Shown: positions 9,590 through 18,371 of the stretch, piece by piece | Position numbering within the stretch: the stretch's first letter is position 1 | Layout of the letters: each line of letters opens with the position of its first letter | NCBI GenBank assembly: GCA_016718275.1 | Contig: JADKEA010000021.1 | Coordinates: forward strand, 124,001 to 188,000 | Length of the DNA: 64,000 bases | DNA from: Candidatus Villigracilis affinis | GTDB lineage: Bacteria; Chloroflexota; Anaerolineae; Anaerolineales; Villigracilaceae | Direction: 5' to 3' | Program-made: the position numbers and the translations under genes | The notes under the pieces: model-generated | The model's input: only the letters and a program-made list of their open reading frames with translations | Database searches by the model: none | What the model was told of the DNA's origin: nothing

Positions 9590-11083
9590 GCCCAATTACC
9601 CGCCCGAATTCGAAACACAGGTGCGGCAGGCGATGGAAGTGCCCGAACCAAAATCCGAAACACTGGACGCCCTGCGCGAACAGTTCATCGCCCGCGGAAT
9701 TTCCTCGCTCAAAGCGGACCTTCAGCCTGATCCTGCTCCCAATCCTTTTCGACCCGAAAAGGAATCGAACAAAATGAATCGCAAACCATTTCGCTTTTCC
9801 CCGCGCCTTGCATGGGGCGTAGCCCTGCTCATTCTCGCAAGCCTGCTCGTGATTGCATTCTCCTCACCGAATGTGGTGACCGCCCTGCGCCGCCTGCTCG
9901 GGTATGTACCCGGTGTGGGCGTGGTGGAGCAAAGCCCATCTCTGCGCATGTTGGCCGAACCTGTCACTGTGACTCGCGAAAGCGTGACCCTCACCATCGA
10001 TCAGGCTGTTTTAACCAATGAAAAAACAGTTGTCGTATATTCCTACGTAACGCCTTTGTATGATTCTGACGATGGCTTTTTCATGGATGGCCCGTTTGGC
10101 AGCCCTGCATTGGTTTTGCCCGATGGTACCCGCCTCGAAATAAAAACTGGACGTCAGGTGAGCACGATGGATTGTTCCGAATGTGGCGATATCCGCTATG
10201 CGATGGAATTCGCCCCCATCCCCGCTGATGTTAATGAGGCGACCCTTGAAATCCCCAGCCTGGTTGGGATTTATAACGGCCTGACCCCCTTGGACTGGGT
10301 CATTGATCTGAAATTTGCGCCCGCCGACCCATCCACCATCATCCCTGTCATCGAATACCAACCCACAGCGACACCGGTCAGCGCGACGAGTGGCCCGACA
10401 ACACAGATCCCCGAAAACTATGGCGCAACCCTTGTGCTCGATAAATCCGCAACGCTTCCTGACGGATATATTCTGTACGGAAACATCACATGGACCGACC
10501 CCATCATCCCACCGTATGGGTTGAATGCCACGCTGGCGGGCATCAAGGACGCGAATGGAAATGACATCCCCTTCGAGTATGCCGATGAGGAAGCATACCC
10601 AAAGCAGGGAGAATTACGCGGATATTGGGCGTATAAGATACCGCAGATGAATTTCTCTGCACCGCTGACTTTATCTTTCGCGGTGAATGCATGGGTGACT
10701 TTGATGGATTCCCCCTCGTTCACTTTCGACCCGGGCCGAATCCGCAATTGGGACAGAAATGGGAGATCAATCAGGATGTGGTGGTTATTGATGAAGTTGT
10801 CCATGTCCTCTCTGCGGAACAGGCAGGGATAGAGGAAGGATTTTTCATGTTCACCATGCAATCTGATTCGAACATCGTCGGCGCAAACATCATTGACCTC
10901 CAGCATCCGCCCATGGGTGGCGGCGGCGGTGGGGGAGGTGTGCCTGTCGTCAAGCTGCCTTTCTTTGTTGGGTTTGGCTATCAAGTCCCCGTTCCGACTG
11001 GGCCGCTCACAATGACCTTCCAATCGGTGAATGTGCTTCTTCCGGGTGATTGGTCAGTCACCTGGTCGCCTGCTGCGCCGTAA
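9582..11083 (+). CDS. Membrane protein, probable partner of the ECF sigma factor, frame break near 10733
   Basis: A cytoplasmic stretch of about 75 residues precedes one clear membrane segment near residues 82-100 (LAWGVALLILASLLVIAF). A large extracytoplasmic part of about 400 residues follows, with beta-rich sequence like DUF4179-type proteins. The frame changes near 10733: SFTFDP in the first frame continues as GPNPQLGQKWEINQD in another, and one extra base in the GGG/CC stretch would join them. A run of glycines (MGGGGGGGG) lies near base 10915. Position and topology suggest an anti-sigma factor, but no zinc motif or named anti-sigma domain is visible, so that role is inference. Confidence 0.6.
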
Positions 11084-11089
11084 AGTCGG

Positions 11090-11740
11090 CTATTTGCCTT
11101 CATCCAATTTGATCAACCCGATCCGCATGGCGGCAAGAACTGCCTGTGCGCGATTGGGTTGTTTCATTTTTTCGAGGATATTCTTGGCATGGCTGCGGAC
11201 CGTCTCTTCGCTCACGTTCAATTGCCCTGCGATCTGTTTGTAGGTGTTCGGCGATGCCATCCATTCAAGGATCTCGATTTCGCGCGGTGTCAGCGAAATG
11301 GAAGGCGCGTGATGCGGTTGTATTCGTCCAAGCACTTTCTTCATCACATCAGGATGAAGATATGCCTCACCATGCACCACCGCATGAATGGCACGCACCA
11401 ATTCACCAGGCTCGATGTTCTTCAACACATAGCCTTCGATCCCCGCCGCAACCAGGTCGAAAACACGGTCGTCCACTTCGGTGCCTGTCAGCATCATCAC
11501 TTTGATTTTTGGATTTGATTTCCGCAGCGCGAGCGCCATCTCCTGACCGTCCATTTCGGGCATGACCAGATCAACGAGGACGATATCTGGATTTAGATTC
11601 TTCGCCGCCTCCAGGCCGATGCGCCCATTTTCCGCTTCGCCTACGACCTCTAAATCTGATTCCAGACGAAGGACCATCGCCAACCCTTTGCGGACCACGG
11701 CATGGTCATCTACGATGAGGATGCGAATCGACTCAGGCAT
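11090..11740 (-). CDS. NarL/FixJ-family response regulator
   Basis: A protein of 216 residues. The receiver domain (1-120) has ILIVDDHAVVRKGL and the phospho-acceptor aspartate in IVLVDLVMPEMDG near residue 55. The LuxR-type helix-turn-helix (about 148-212) starts LTPREIEILEWMA and contains VSEETVRSHAKNILEKM. Once phosphorylated it should bind DNA as a dimer. Its start overlaps the end of the histidine kinase gene by 8 bases, so the two are co-translated partners. Targets are unknown, but the pair is divergent from the sulfur-oxidation locus. Confidence 0.9.
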   Translation of the reverse strand: MPESIRILIVDDHAVVRKGLAMVLRLESDLEVVGEAENGRIGLEAAKNLNPDIVLVDLVMPEMDGQEMALALRKSNPKIKVMMLTGTEVDDRVFDLVAAGIEGYVLKNIEPGELVRAIHAVVHGEAYLHPDVMKKVLGRIQPHHAPSISLTPREIEILEWMASPNTYKQIAGQLNVSEETVRSHAKNILEKMKQPNRAQAVLAAMRIGLIKLDEGK

Positions 11741-13400
11741 GGTGATGGTGTCCGTTGTTGGGGAGTTGAATCATGATACGCGCGCCTGCGTTCGGTTGGG
11801 AGTTGATTTCACAGTCACCCCCCATGGCGCGGGCGCGTTCCTGAATTCCATGCAAACCGAAATGCTCGCGATTCTGACTGCGCGAGAGCGCAATAGATGG
11901 GTCAAATCCTTTGCCTTCGTCTGAAACCACGAGATAAACTTCTTCATCGGTGACGGTCAGGCATAATCTTGCTGATTGGGCACCCGAATGACGCGCGGAA
12001 TTTGCCAGCGCTTCCTGCGCCATGCGATAAACAGTCCGCCGCATGCCTGAAGATAGGGAATTGAAGTCGCCGTGGTTGTTGAAGATAATGCTGAATGTGC
12101 GCGGGCGGCAACAGCCGCTGACGTAGTTCGTCAGGTCTGCCATGAAGAGTTCGATATTCAAGGCGGAAGGCCATAGATCAAAGATCGAGCGGCGGACTTC
12201 GTCGTGGGCAGTGTTAGCGAGGGAGCGTAGGTCGATCAATTCCTTTTTTACGTCATCAGCTTGTTGCGGCAGCATGGTGATGCAGGCATCGAGGGAATAA
12301 ACAATGCCGAAGAGCGATTGCGCAACCGTGTCGTGAATATCGCGGGCAATGCGGTTGCGCTCGGTTTCGACGGCAAGACGTCGGGCACGGTCAATGCATA
12401 AGATGGTGGTACCAAGCGCCAGGGCGGCTTGATTCGCGACCGTCATCAGTGTGGACTCCTTCTCTTTGGTGAGTCCAGATTCTTCGACAAGCAAAATGCC
12501 GACGGGGTGTTCCCTCAAATAAAGCGGCATGACGAACCATTGATTTTGAGCGAGCCAGTTGTTAAGTTGGGGATCTTGAATAAGGGTTTTGCCTTCGGTG
12601 ACGAAGCTGTTGCGGTTGAGCAAAGCCTTGATGACTTCGCCGTTTTCCGATTTGAGGGAAAGCGCTTTGGTTTGCGGAAAAGAATCTTCGCGGGGATAGA
12701 CGAGCCAGCCGCCGATCTCTTCATGCGTTGGGTCTACCATTGCGACAACAGCCTTTGAAAAGCCGAGGTCGGTCACGACTGCGCCAAGCACGCGCTCCTG
12801 CACTGAAATTAGATCAGGTGCGGCTTGCAGCAAGACCGTGAGGTCGTGAATGATCTCCAGCTGGCGGTGTGCCGCGGAAAGTTCGTCCGTGGCCTGATTG
12901 ACAGATTTGAGCAATGTGGACGGATACGCAAAGAGAAGGGGGAGAAGCCAGATGCCCGAGAGTTGTGTCGCCATCACGATGGCATCGGATGGTGTTTGTG
13001 GATTGTAGGTGTTCGCGAAAATAAATAAAGGCGTAAAGAGCAGCGATGCTATCAATGCTCCGCGCACCTGAAAAAAGAATGCGCCCGCCAACAATGGGCT
13101 GAGCGCATAAAGATAATACGGGCTGTGCGAACCTCCGCTGATTGCAAGGATGAACGCGGAGAATAGCAGGTCAATGCTGAGAAAGATGGGCTTTTCGATC
13201 ACCATTCTGTTCAGTGGGCGGTTGAAAAGAGCCACAATTCCATTGATGGCTAATGCAAGCGCAAGCACCAATAGCGGATGGATCAATGCGTTCGTTTTAC
13301 CCAGCATTAACAAAGCGGGTATCAGGGATACCCAGCGATAGATGACGAGGAATATAAAAACACGGTTCGACCGAAAAAACGATTCGACTCTTGTAATCAT
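11733..13400 (-). CDS. NarL-type sensor histidine kinase with membrane and GAF domains
   Basis: 555 residues. About six hydrophobic segments span residues 12-185, then a GAF-like domain (about 200-335, from LEIIHDLTVLLQAAPDL). HisKA_3 follows, with the phospho-acceptor histidine in NRIARDIHDTVAQSLFG, and then a HATPase_c domain (EALANSARHSGAQSA, VVSDEGKGFDP, GLHGIQERA). The membrane part has no large external loop, so it may sense within the membrane, while the GAF domain may bind a small ligand or redox cofactor. It is transcribed away from tusA, sharing the 129-base intergenic region. Confidence 0.88.
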   Translation of the reverse strand: MITRVESFFRSNRVFIFLVIYRWVSLIPALLMLGKTNALIHPLLVLALALAINGIVALFNRPLNRMVIEKPIFLSIDLLFSAFILAISGGSHSPYYLYALSPLLAGAFFFQVRGALIASLLFTPLFIFANTYNPQTPSDAIVMATQLSGIWLLPLLFAYPSTLLKSVNQATDELSAAHRQLEIIHDLTVLLQAAPDLISVQERVLGAVVTDLGFSKAVVAMVDPTHEEIGGWLVYPREDSFPQTKALSLKSENGEVIKALLNRNSFVTEGKTLIQDPQLNNWLAQNQWFVMPLYLREHPVGILLVEESGLTKEKESTLMTVANQAALALGTTILCIDRARRLAVETERNRIARDIHDTVAQSLFGIVYSLDACITMLPQQADDVKKELIDLRSLANTAHDEVRRSIFDLWPSALNIELFMADLTNYVSGCCRPRTFSIIFNNHGDFNSLSSGMRRTVYRMAQEALANSARHSGAQSARLCLTVTDEEVYLVVSDEGKGFDPSIALSRSQNREHFGLHGIQERARAMGGDCEINSQPNAGARIMIQLPNNGHHHHA

Positions 13401-13529
13401 AAAAGTTGTAAAATTGATTATATCCGAATTGGCTGTCTCCCCCGTGCGGGGGAGACAAAATCCCTTGTGTGCGGGATGGCGGTTTGTCGGTCAATTCATT
13501 ATGATTTATGAGTTCCAAAGGAGGCACAA
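13401..13529. promoter_or_regulatory. Divergent promoter region between the kinase and tusA, with a perfect inverted repeat
   Basis: Both the kinase/regulator pair and the sulfur locus must start here. At 13435-13456 lies a perfect 9-bp inverted repeat, GTCTCCCCC and its complement around GTGC. It has no following T run, so it could be an operator or a dispersed hairpin. A strong AAAGGAGG at 13518-13525 serves tusA. No -10/-35 pair was assigned with confidence. Confidence 0.45.
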
Positions 13530-13769
13530 ATGACAGATGTAATTAAGGAAGATCAGGTATTGGATTGCTCTGGAATGCTTTGCCCCATGCCAGTGGTGAA
13601 GACTTCGAAGGCAATGAAGGAATTGCAATCGGGGCAGATTTTGAAGATGGTCGCGACCGATCCCGGTGCGCCCCCGGATATGGAAGCATGGAGCCGCCAG
13701 ACTGGCAATGAGTTGCTGCGTTCCATGACCGAAGGTGGCAAGTTCATCTTTTATCTGCGCAAGAAATAG
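13530..13769 (+). CDS. tusA: Sulfur carrier protein TusA
   Basis: A protein of 79 residues with the hallmark CPxP motif: LDCSGMLCPMPVVKTSKAM, active cysteine at residue 18, plus a second Cys at 13. The C-terminal DPGAPPDMEAWSRQTGNELL matches the conserved TusA end. It carries sulfur as a persulfide between rhodanese/DsrE-type proteins and enzymes. As the first gene of the sulfur locus it fits a donor role toward the sHdr complex rather than tRNA thiolation. A strong ribosome binding site lies 5 bases upstream. Confidence 0.93.
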   Translation: MTDVIKEDQVLDCSGMLCPMPVVKTSKAMKELQSGQILKMVATDPGAPPDMEAWSRQTGNELLRSMTEGGKFIFYLRKK

Positions 13770-13800
13770 CCTTCATTCAAAAATATCAATAGAGGTACTT

Positions 13801-14325
13801 ATGTCAAAATCTGATCCGAATGCCCCGAAAAGACTTGCCCTTATTGCAAGCAAGGGAACATTGGACTGGGCCTACCCTCCGTTCATTCTTGCCAGTGCGG
13901 CTGCTGCGATGGGTTGGGAAGTGGCAATTTTCTTTACCTTTTACGGGTTGACTCTGCTTAAGCCCGAACTTACAGCGGCTGTTTCCCCGCTTGGTAACCC
14001 TGCCATGCCGATGAAAATGCCTTTTGGCCCCGAAGGATTTCAAAATATCAACTGGCCCATGCCTAATTTGCTTATGGCAAATGTCCCTGGTTTTGAAAGC
14101 GTGGCAACTGGTTTGATGAAACAAACCTTCAAAAACAAAGGTGTTGCTTCCATTGAGGAACTGCGCGAGGCATGTGTGGATATGGATGTCCGCATGATCG
14201 GCTGCCAGATGACAATGGATGTCTTCGGCTTCAAGCGCGAAGATTTCATCAAAGAATGCGAGATCGGCGGTGCCGCGACTTTCCTTGAGTACGCAGCAGA
14301 CGCGGATGTGCAATTGTTCATCTAG
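13801..14325 (+). CDS. DsrE/DsrF/DrsH-like sulfurtransferase (DsrE3-like)
   Basis: A protein of 174 residues. It begins KRLALIASKGTLDWAYPPFILASAA, the strand-and-loop start of the DsrE fold, and has a conserved cysteine in MIGCQMTMDVFG near residue 135, the expected persulfide site. The ending GGAATFLEYAADADVQLFI is typical of the peroxiredoxin-like DsrE3 group. In sHdr clusters such proteins exchange sulfane sulfur with TusA. The start at 13801 is chosen because GAGGTACTT precedes it; upstream in-frame codons overlap tusA. Confidence 0.87.
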   Translation: MSKSDPNAPKRLALIASKGTLDWAYPPFILASAAAAMGWEVAIFFTFYGLTLLKPELTAAVSPLGNPAMPMKMPFGPEGFQNINWPMPNLLMANVPGFESVATGLMKQTFKNKGVASIEELREACVDMDVRMIGCQMTMDVFGFKREDFIKECEIGGAATFLEYAADADVQLFI

Positions 14326-14376
14326 GGATTTCTTGTAGGTCACGCATTCAGCGTGACCTATATTAATAAGGAGAGC

Positions 14377-14679
14377 ATGATGGATAAACTTTCCATTCAG
14401 ACGGAAACAAAAGGAAGCGTTGTAGTTGTCACGATTAGCGGCAGGATCGATTCTGAGACCGCGCCGATGTTGGACGCCGATTTGACCAAAATCATAAGCG
14501 GAAATTCAAACCTTGTTTTGGACCTCACAGGTGTGGAGTATATGTCATCGGCGGGGATTCGTGCGGTTGTGAAGGCATCGCAGGCTGTGGAAAAAAGCGG
14601 GGGCGCTGTTAAATTAGCCTCTGTGCCTGAGTCTGTTCAATCTCTTTTATACACCGTTGGTTTTAAATCAAAAGATTAA
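14377..14679 (+). CDS. STAS-domain protein (anti-sigma factor antagonist type)
   Basis: A single STAS domain of 100 residues: VVVVTISGRIDSETAPMLD, then NLVLDLTGVEYMSSAGIRAVV with the phosphorylatable serine near residue 57, then GGAVKLASVPESVQSLL. Family members swap partners in SpoIIAA/RsbV-type regulatory switches or sit in stressosomes. It is preceded by AAGGAG and lies between two DsrE-like genes in the same direction, so it is probably co-expressed. No RsbW-type kinase is adjacent. Its partner is unknown; the PP2C phosphatase at 56.3 kb is the only candidate seen in the window. Confidence 0.85.
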   Translation: MMDKLSIQTETKGSVVVVTISGRIDSETAPMLDADLTKIISGNSNLVLDLTGVEYMSSAGIRAVVKASQAVEKSGGAVKLASVPESVQSLLYTVGFKSKD

Positions 14680-14744
14680 TACTTATTCAACTGCCAGCGA
14701 AGCAGTTGCGAGTTTCTAAATATCAAAGTAGAGGAGAGGGCAGC

Positions 14745-15146
14745 ATGAGCGTTTGGAAGACGAATGACCCGGATACCAAAAAGATTTTGTACGTGCAAAC
14801 TCACGGGGAAAAAGATCCAGAGCGTACCGCGACACCGTTCTTTTTGGCGACAGCGGGGGCAGCAATGGACAATGAAGTCTGCATTTACTTCACCATGAAC
14901 GGTCCGCAGTGTGTGGCGAAGGGCAACGGCGACACGATCATCATTCCGCGCAAGGGCGGCGGCGGCAAGGAATTGAAATTCTTCATCGAACAGGCGCAGG
15001 AGATCGGTGTGCGCTTTCTCGTCTGCCAGCCTTCGCTTGACCTGCACGGCTACACCATGGACGATATGATCGAAGGCGTCGAAATGATCGGCGGCGCGGC
15101 GTTCAACGATATGGCGTGCGATGCCGATGCGGTGATCGGCTTTTAG
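14745..15146 (+). CDS. DsrE-family sulfurtransferase-like protein, second copy
   Basis: A protein of 133 residues. ILYVQTHGEKDPERTATPFFLATAGAA is the DsrE-fold start, and a conserved cysteine sits in RFLVCQPSLDLHG near residue 94. The end, IGGAAFNDMACDADAVIGF, parallels the first DsrE-like protein. It probably receives or presents sulfane sulfur in a relay with TusA. The start at 14745 follows GAGGAGAGG; earlier in-frame residues are not conserved. Having two DsrE-like carriers beside TusA is common in sHdr loci. Confidence 0.85.
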   Translation: MSVWKTNDPDTKKILYVQTHGEKDPERTATPFFLATAGAAMDNEVCIYFTMNGPQCVAKGNGDTIIIPRKGGGGKELKFFIEQAQEIGVRFLVCQPSLDLHGYTMDDMIEGVEMIGGAAFNDMACDADAVIGF

Positions 15147-15152
15147 ATTTTA

Positions 15153-15173
15153 GAGAGTAGAGAATAGGGAGTA
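15153..15173. repeat. Short 7-base periodic repeat in the gap before shdrC1
   Basis: Three consecutive degenerate 7-base units of the form GAGAGTA / GGGAGTA lie in the 71-base gap between the second DsrE-like gene and shdrC1. The unit differs from those in the other gaps of this locus, but the 7-base period is the same. Confidence 0.6.
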
Positions 15174-15217
15174 GTCAAGAAGCTCTTAATTATCTATTTT
15201 CTTTTTCAGGAGGCAGG

Positions 15218-15925
15218 ATGCCCACCACTTCAGAAAACTGGAATCCCGGCAAGGCTGTAGATCGTCACCCCGAAGCGACATACGAGGAAAAGGAACGCCT
15301 TTTTCTCGAGGTCAAAAACGATACGCGCTACGAAGATTTCCTGTATGGATGCTACGAGTGCGGCATTTGCGTCTCCGCATGTCCTTCGGCGCGCTTCTAT
15401 GATTTTAGTCCGCGTGTGATCGCGCAGGCGATGGCGCGCGAAGATGTCGAACGCATTTATGACATCATCACCGAAGATATTTGGAATTGCGCGCAATGCT
15501 TTTCGTGTGTGCGTTGTCCGCGCCAAAATAACCCTGGGGGCTTGGTCACTATTTTGCGCGAAGTTTCTCTCAAGAACGGCTTACAAGAATCAAAAGACGC
15601 GCTGCAAGGCTACAGCCGCGTTATTTATAAAGTCATGCTCAAAGGCAATCAGGTTTCGCCCGATATGCTCCAACCTGACTTCTTCCCTGATTGGGGTCCA
15701 TGGGTGCAGAACTTTTCGCAAAACATGCAGGTCTGGCGCAAAGCCATTCCCATGGACTCCATCCGCGGTGTCACCGACGCAGCCTGGCGCACAGATCGCA
15801 AGACCCTGCTCGAGCTTTATACGATCTGGTTTGAGTCAGGCAATATGGACATCATCAAAGAGCTGGATGAAAGTTTATACGACCTGTTGACCGATGTGAT
15901 GAACGAAGAATTGGAAGAAGGATAA
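15218..15925 (+). CDS. shdrC1: sHdr complex FeS subunit C1
   Basis: A HdrC-like protein of 235 residues. The first cubane site is C45-C48-C51-C55 followed by Pro (YGCYECGICVSACP). The second is C91-C94-C97-C100 followed by Pro (NCAQCFSCVRCP), with only two residues between the last two cysteines where classical HdrC has three. The rest is helical. In sulfur-oxidising sHdr systems it moves electrons between the B1 subunit and the flavin subunit A in the cytoplasm. GGAGG lies upstream of ATG 15218. The order C1-B1-A-H is the core arrangement of the complex. Confidence 0.9.
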   Translation: MPTTSENWNPGKAVDRHPEATYEEKERLFLEVKNDTRYEDFLYGCYECGICVSACPSARFYDFSPRVIAQAMAREDVERIYDIITEDIWNCAQCFSCVRCPRQNNPGGLVTILREVSLKNGLQESKDALQGYSRVIYKVMLKGNQVSPDMLQPDFFPDWGPWVQNFSQNMQVWRKAIPMDSIRGVTDAAWRTDRKTLLELYTIWFESGNMDIIKELDESLYDLLTDVMNEELEEG

Positions 15926-15987
15926 GAGAAAAGGATGAATTCAGAAGGATGAAAAGAAGAAAGACGAAAGAAACGCTTCATCCCGAC

Positions 15988-16015
15988 CTTTGACTTTTGA
16001 CCTTCGACACTTTAT
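15988..16015. repeat. 7-base periodic repeat in the gap before shdrB1
   Basis: Four 7-base units in register, such as CCTTTGA and CCTTCGA, lie in the 118-base gap between shdrC1 and shdrB1. A looser A/G-rich stretch with the same period (GAAGGAT, GAAAAGA) precedes them at about 15930-15972. Confidence 0.6.
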
Positions 16016-16043
16016 TGGTTCCACTCTGAGAAATGGAGAACCC

Positions 16044-17264
16044 ATGACCGAACTAACCACCGTTGAACAGATCCTTGAACGAAAATCGCATCCTGTTGTG
16101 CGTGACGCAACCATTGCGCCGACTGACGATATGCATGACCGCTTATTGGAACTTGAAGCCAAAGGCGAGATCATTCTGCAAAGAATGACGGGCGATGTTG
16201 TAGAGTTCCCAACCAAATACGGGCGCATGAAGAAGATACCCATTGAACACACATGGCATCACAAATCCTGCGGTCACTGCGGACACATCCCAGGCTACGC
16301 GTCATCCATTCTCTGGCTTCATCGCCAATTCAATCTGGATTACGTCGACCCCACCGATCAAACCTCCTGCACAGGTTGGAACTATTACGCCTCTGGCGCA
16401 TCCAATGCGGTGGGACAAGCCGCAGTCATGTCTCGCAACTTCGCCGCCGCCTATGAAACGGGATACTTCCCGATGATCCATTGCGGCACATCATTTGGAC
16501 ATTACAAGGAAATCCGCGAACAACTGGTTCATCACAAAGACTTGCGCGATGAAGTCCGCCGCATTCTCGATAAGATGGGCAAGCCGCTTGTCATCCCTGA
16601 AGAGATCGTCCATTACAGCGAGTGGGTCTACGCCATGCGCGATAGATTCAAAGAACGTCAACTCGTGGATATGAGCGCCATCACAGCAACGGTGCATCCT
16701 GCCTGCCACTACTACAAGATCGTCGCCGAAGATGCCATCTACGACCCCGAAATCTACGGCGGACAGCGCACCGCGGTTGTGACCGCCCTGCTCGAAAAAC
16801 TCGGCGTCAACGTCGCGGATTATTCCACCTGGTTCGATTGCTGCGGATTTGGTTTCCGTCATGTGCTGGTTCAGCGCGACTTCACCCGTTCGTATGCGGT
16901 GCTTCGCAAGATCGAAACCATGATCAACGAAGCCAACCCCGATCTGACCGTCACTCACGATACAGGCTGCGTGACCACACTCGATAAAAGTCAATTCGCC
17001 GCGAAAGCGCATGACCGCAAAGTGGGTGTCCCCGTTTTGTCTGATGCGCAAGTCGCCGCGTTGGCAATGGGAGCGCATCCCTTCCGCGTGGTGCAATTCC
17101 ATTGGCACTCGACCGATTGGCGTCCATTCCTTGAGAAACTTAACATCCCCTGGCAAAAATATTGGGACGAGTTCCAAGGCGACCTCGACCAGATCCGTGC
17201 TGGCACAAAGTCTGGCATCACCTGGCAGGATGCGGATACGCCGATAAAACTACAATCAATATAG
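16044..17264 (+). CDS. shdrB1: sHdr complex subunit B1 (CCG-domain protein)
   Basis: 406 residues with CCG-type cysteine-rich domains: SCGHCGHIPGYA near residue 75, CTGWNYYASGA, HPACHYY near residue 217, FDCCGFGFR near residue 268 and HDTGC. These are the ligand sites for noncubane [4Fe-4S] clusters in HdrB-like proteins. In sHdr complexes this subunit is proposed to be a catalytic site that handles the sulfur intermediate. The start at 16044 (MTELTTVEQ) follows GGAGA; the upstream in-frame ATG at 15990 lies within the repeat. Strong synteny with C1 and A. Confidence 0.9.
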   Translation: MTELTTVEQILERKSHPVVRDATIAPTDDMHDRLLELEAKGEIILQRMTGDVVEFPTKYGRMKKIPIEHTWHHKSCGHCGHIPGYASSILWLHRQFNLDYVDPTDQTSCTGWNYYASGASNAVGQAAVMSRNFAAAYETGYFPMIHCGTSFGHYKEIREQLVHHKDLRDEVRRILDKMGKPLVIPEEIVHYSEWVYAMRDRFKERQLVDMSAITATVHPACHYYKIVAEDAIYDPEIYGGQRTAVVTALLEKLGVNVADYSTWFDCCGFGFRHVLVQRDFTRSYAVLRKIETMINEANPDLTVTHDTGCVTTLDKSQFAAKAHDRKVGVPVLSDAQVAALAMGAHPFRVVQFHWHSTDWRPFLEKLNIPWQKYWDEFQGDLDQIRAGTKSGITWQDADTPIKLQSI

Positions 17265-17276
17265 TCAACATCGTAA

Positions 17277-17297
17277 CACCTGACACTTGACACAGGA
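17277..17297. repeat. 7-base periodic repeat in the gap before shdrA
   Basis: Three 7-base units (CACCTGA, CACTTGA, CACAGGA) in exact register lie in the 42-base gap between shdrB1 and shdrA. The last unit runs into the AGGAGA ribosome binding site of shdrA. Confidence 0.6.
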
Positions 17298-17306
17298 GAA
17301 CCACAA

Positions 17307-18362
17307 ATGACATCTGGAAAAGTACTCATCATCGGCGGCGGACCTTCGGGACTTGAATCCGCGCGTTGCGTGGCGGAACTGGGCGGGGAAGCCATACTCA
17401 TCGAAAAGCGCGAACGTCTCGGCGGCACGCCTGACCGCGAGAATTACGCCAAGTTGACCCATCACTGGCGCGACGCGTCTGAAGCGATGGCAGACATGGC
17501 GGCGGCTGTCACCAGCAACAAAAATGTGGAAGTGAAGTATCAAGCCGAAGTGAAGGGAATGTCTGGGAGCGCTGGCAACTTCACGGTTGAAATTGAAGCG
17601 GGCGGCGCAGCCGAATCCCTCAATGTGGGCGCGGTCATCATCGCCACGGGCTTCCAGCATTTCGATCCAGGTCGCGCGACGCAATACTACAACTATTATT
17701 CTTTTCCCGATGTCATCACGTTGACCGATCTCGAAAAGATGTTGAAGGAACACAAGGTCGTGCGCCCGTCGAATGGCGAAGCGCCGAAGAAGATCGCGTT
17801 CATTCAATGCGTGGGGTCGCGTGACCGCCAAATTGGAAATGAATATTGCTCAAAAGTTTGCTGCGGTATTGCCAGCAAACAGGCGATCGAATTACGCCAA
17901 CAACTTCCTGATTCAAAAGTGATGATCTTTTATATCGACATGCGCATGTACGGCTATTGGGAAAATGAAATTTACTGGCCCGCGCAGGAAAAATATAAAG
18001 TCAATTATGTGAAGGGTGTTGTCAGCGAAGTGCTTCAAAAAGGCGACAAACTTCTTATGCGCGGCGAAGATACAACCATGAGCCGCCCGATGGAAGTGAC
18101 GATGGATATGGTTGTTTTGTCTGTCGGCATGGAGCCGAGCGCAGGCACGCGCGCGATCTCGCAACTGCTCGGCGTCAAACAAAATCAATATGGCTTCATC
18201 GAAGCGGGCGGCGCGGGCGGTCTTGATCCTGTTGCAACTTCGCAAGAAGGTATCTTCGTTGCGGGCGCCGCATCTGGTCCTGCTGATCTCGATGACTCGA
18301 TTGCCAAAGCAGGTCTCGCTGCCGCGCGCGCGCTCGCATCCGTCCGCAAGGTGATGGCGTAA
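17307..18362 (+). CDS. shdrA: sHdr complex flavoprotein subunit A
   Basis: 351 residues, the short form typical of sulfur-oxidisers and much smaller than methanogen HdrA. The N-terminus VLIIGGGPSGLESAR with AILIEKRERLGG binds FAD. A cysteine-rich patch FIQCVGSRDRQIGNEYCSKVCCG near residues 163-183 is the atypical FeS site of this family. The end (GIFVAGAASGPADLDDSIAKAG) closes the FAD site. It should bifurcate or relay electrons from sulfur oxidation to an acceptor. The extra ferredoxin domains of methanogenic HdrA are absent. Confidence 0.92.
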   Translation: MTSGKVLIIGGGPSGLESARCVAELGGEAILIEKRERLGGTPDRENYAKLTHHWRDASEAMADMAAAVTSNKNVEVKYQAEVKGMSGSAGNFTVEIEAGGAAESLNVGAVIIATGFQHFDPGRATQYYNYYSFPDVITLTDLEKMLKEHKVVRPSNGEAPKKIAFIQCVGSRDRQIGNEYCSKVCCGIASKQAIELRQQLPDSKVMIFYIDMRMYGYWENEIYWPAQEKYKVNYVKGVVSEVLQKGDKLLMRGEDTTMSRPMEVTMDMVVLSVGMEPSAGTRAISQLLGVKQNQYGFIEAGGAGGLDPVATSQEGIFVAGAASGPADLDDSIAKAGLAAARALASVRKVMA

Positions 18363-18371
18363 CCGACTCTT

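Noticed and set aside
10915..10940. G-rich run as a regulatory element
   Set aside because: It encodes a glycine run within the sigma-partner protein in the correct frame.
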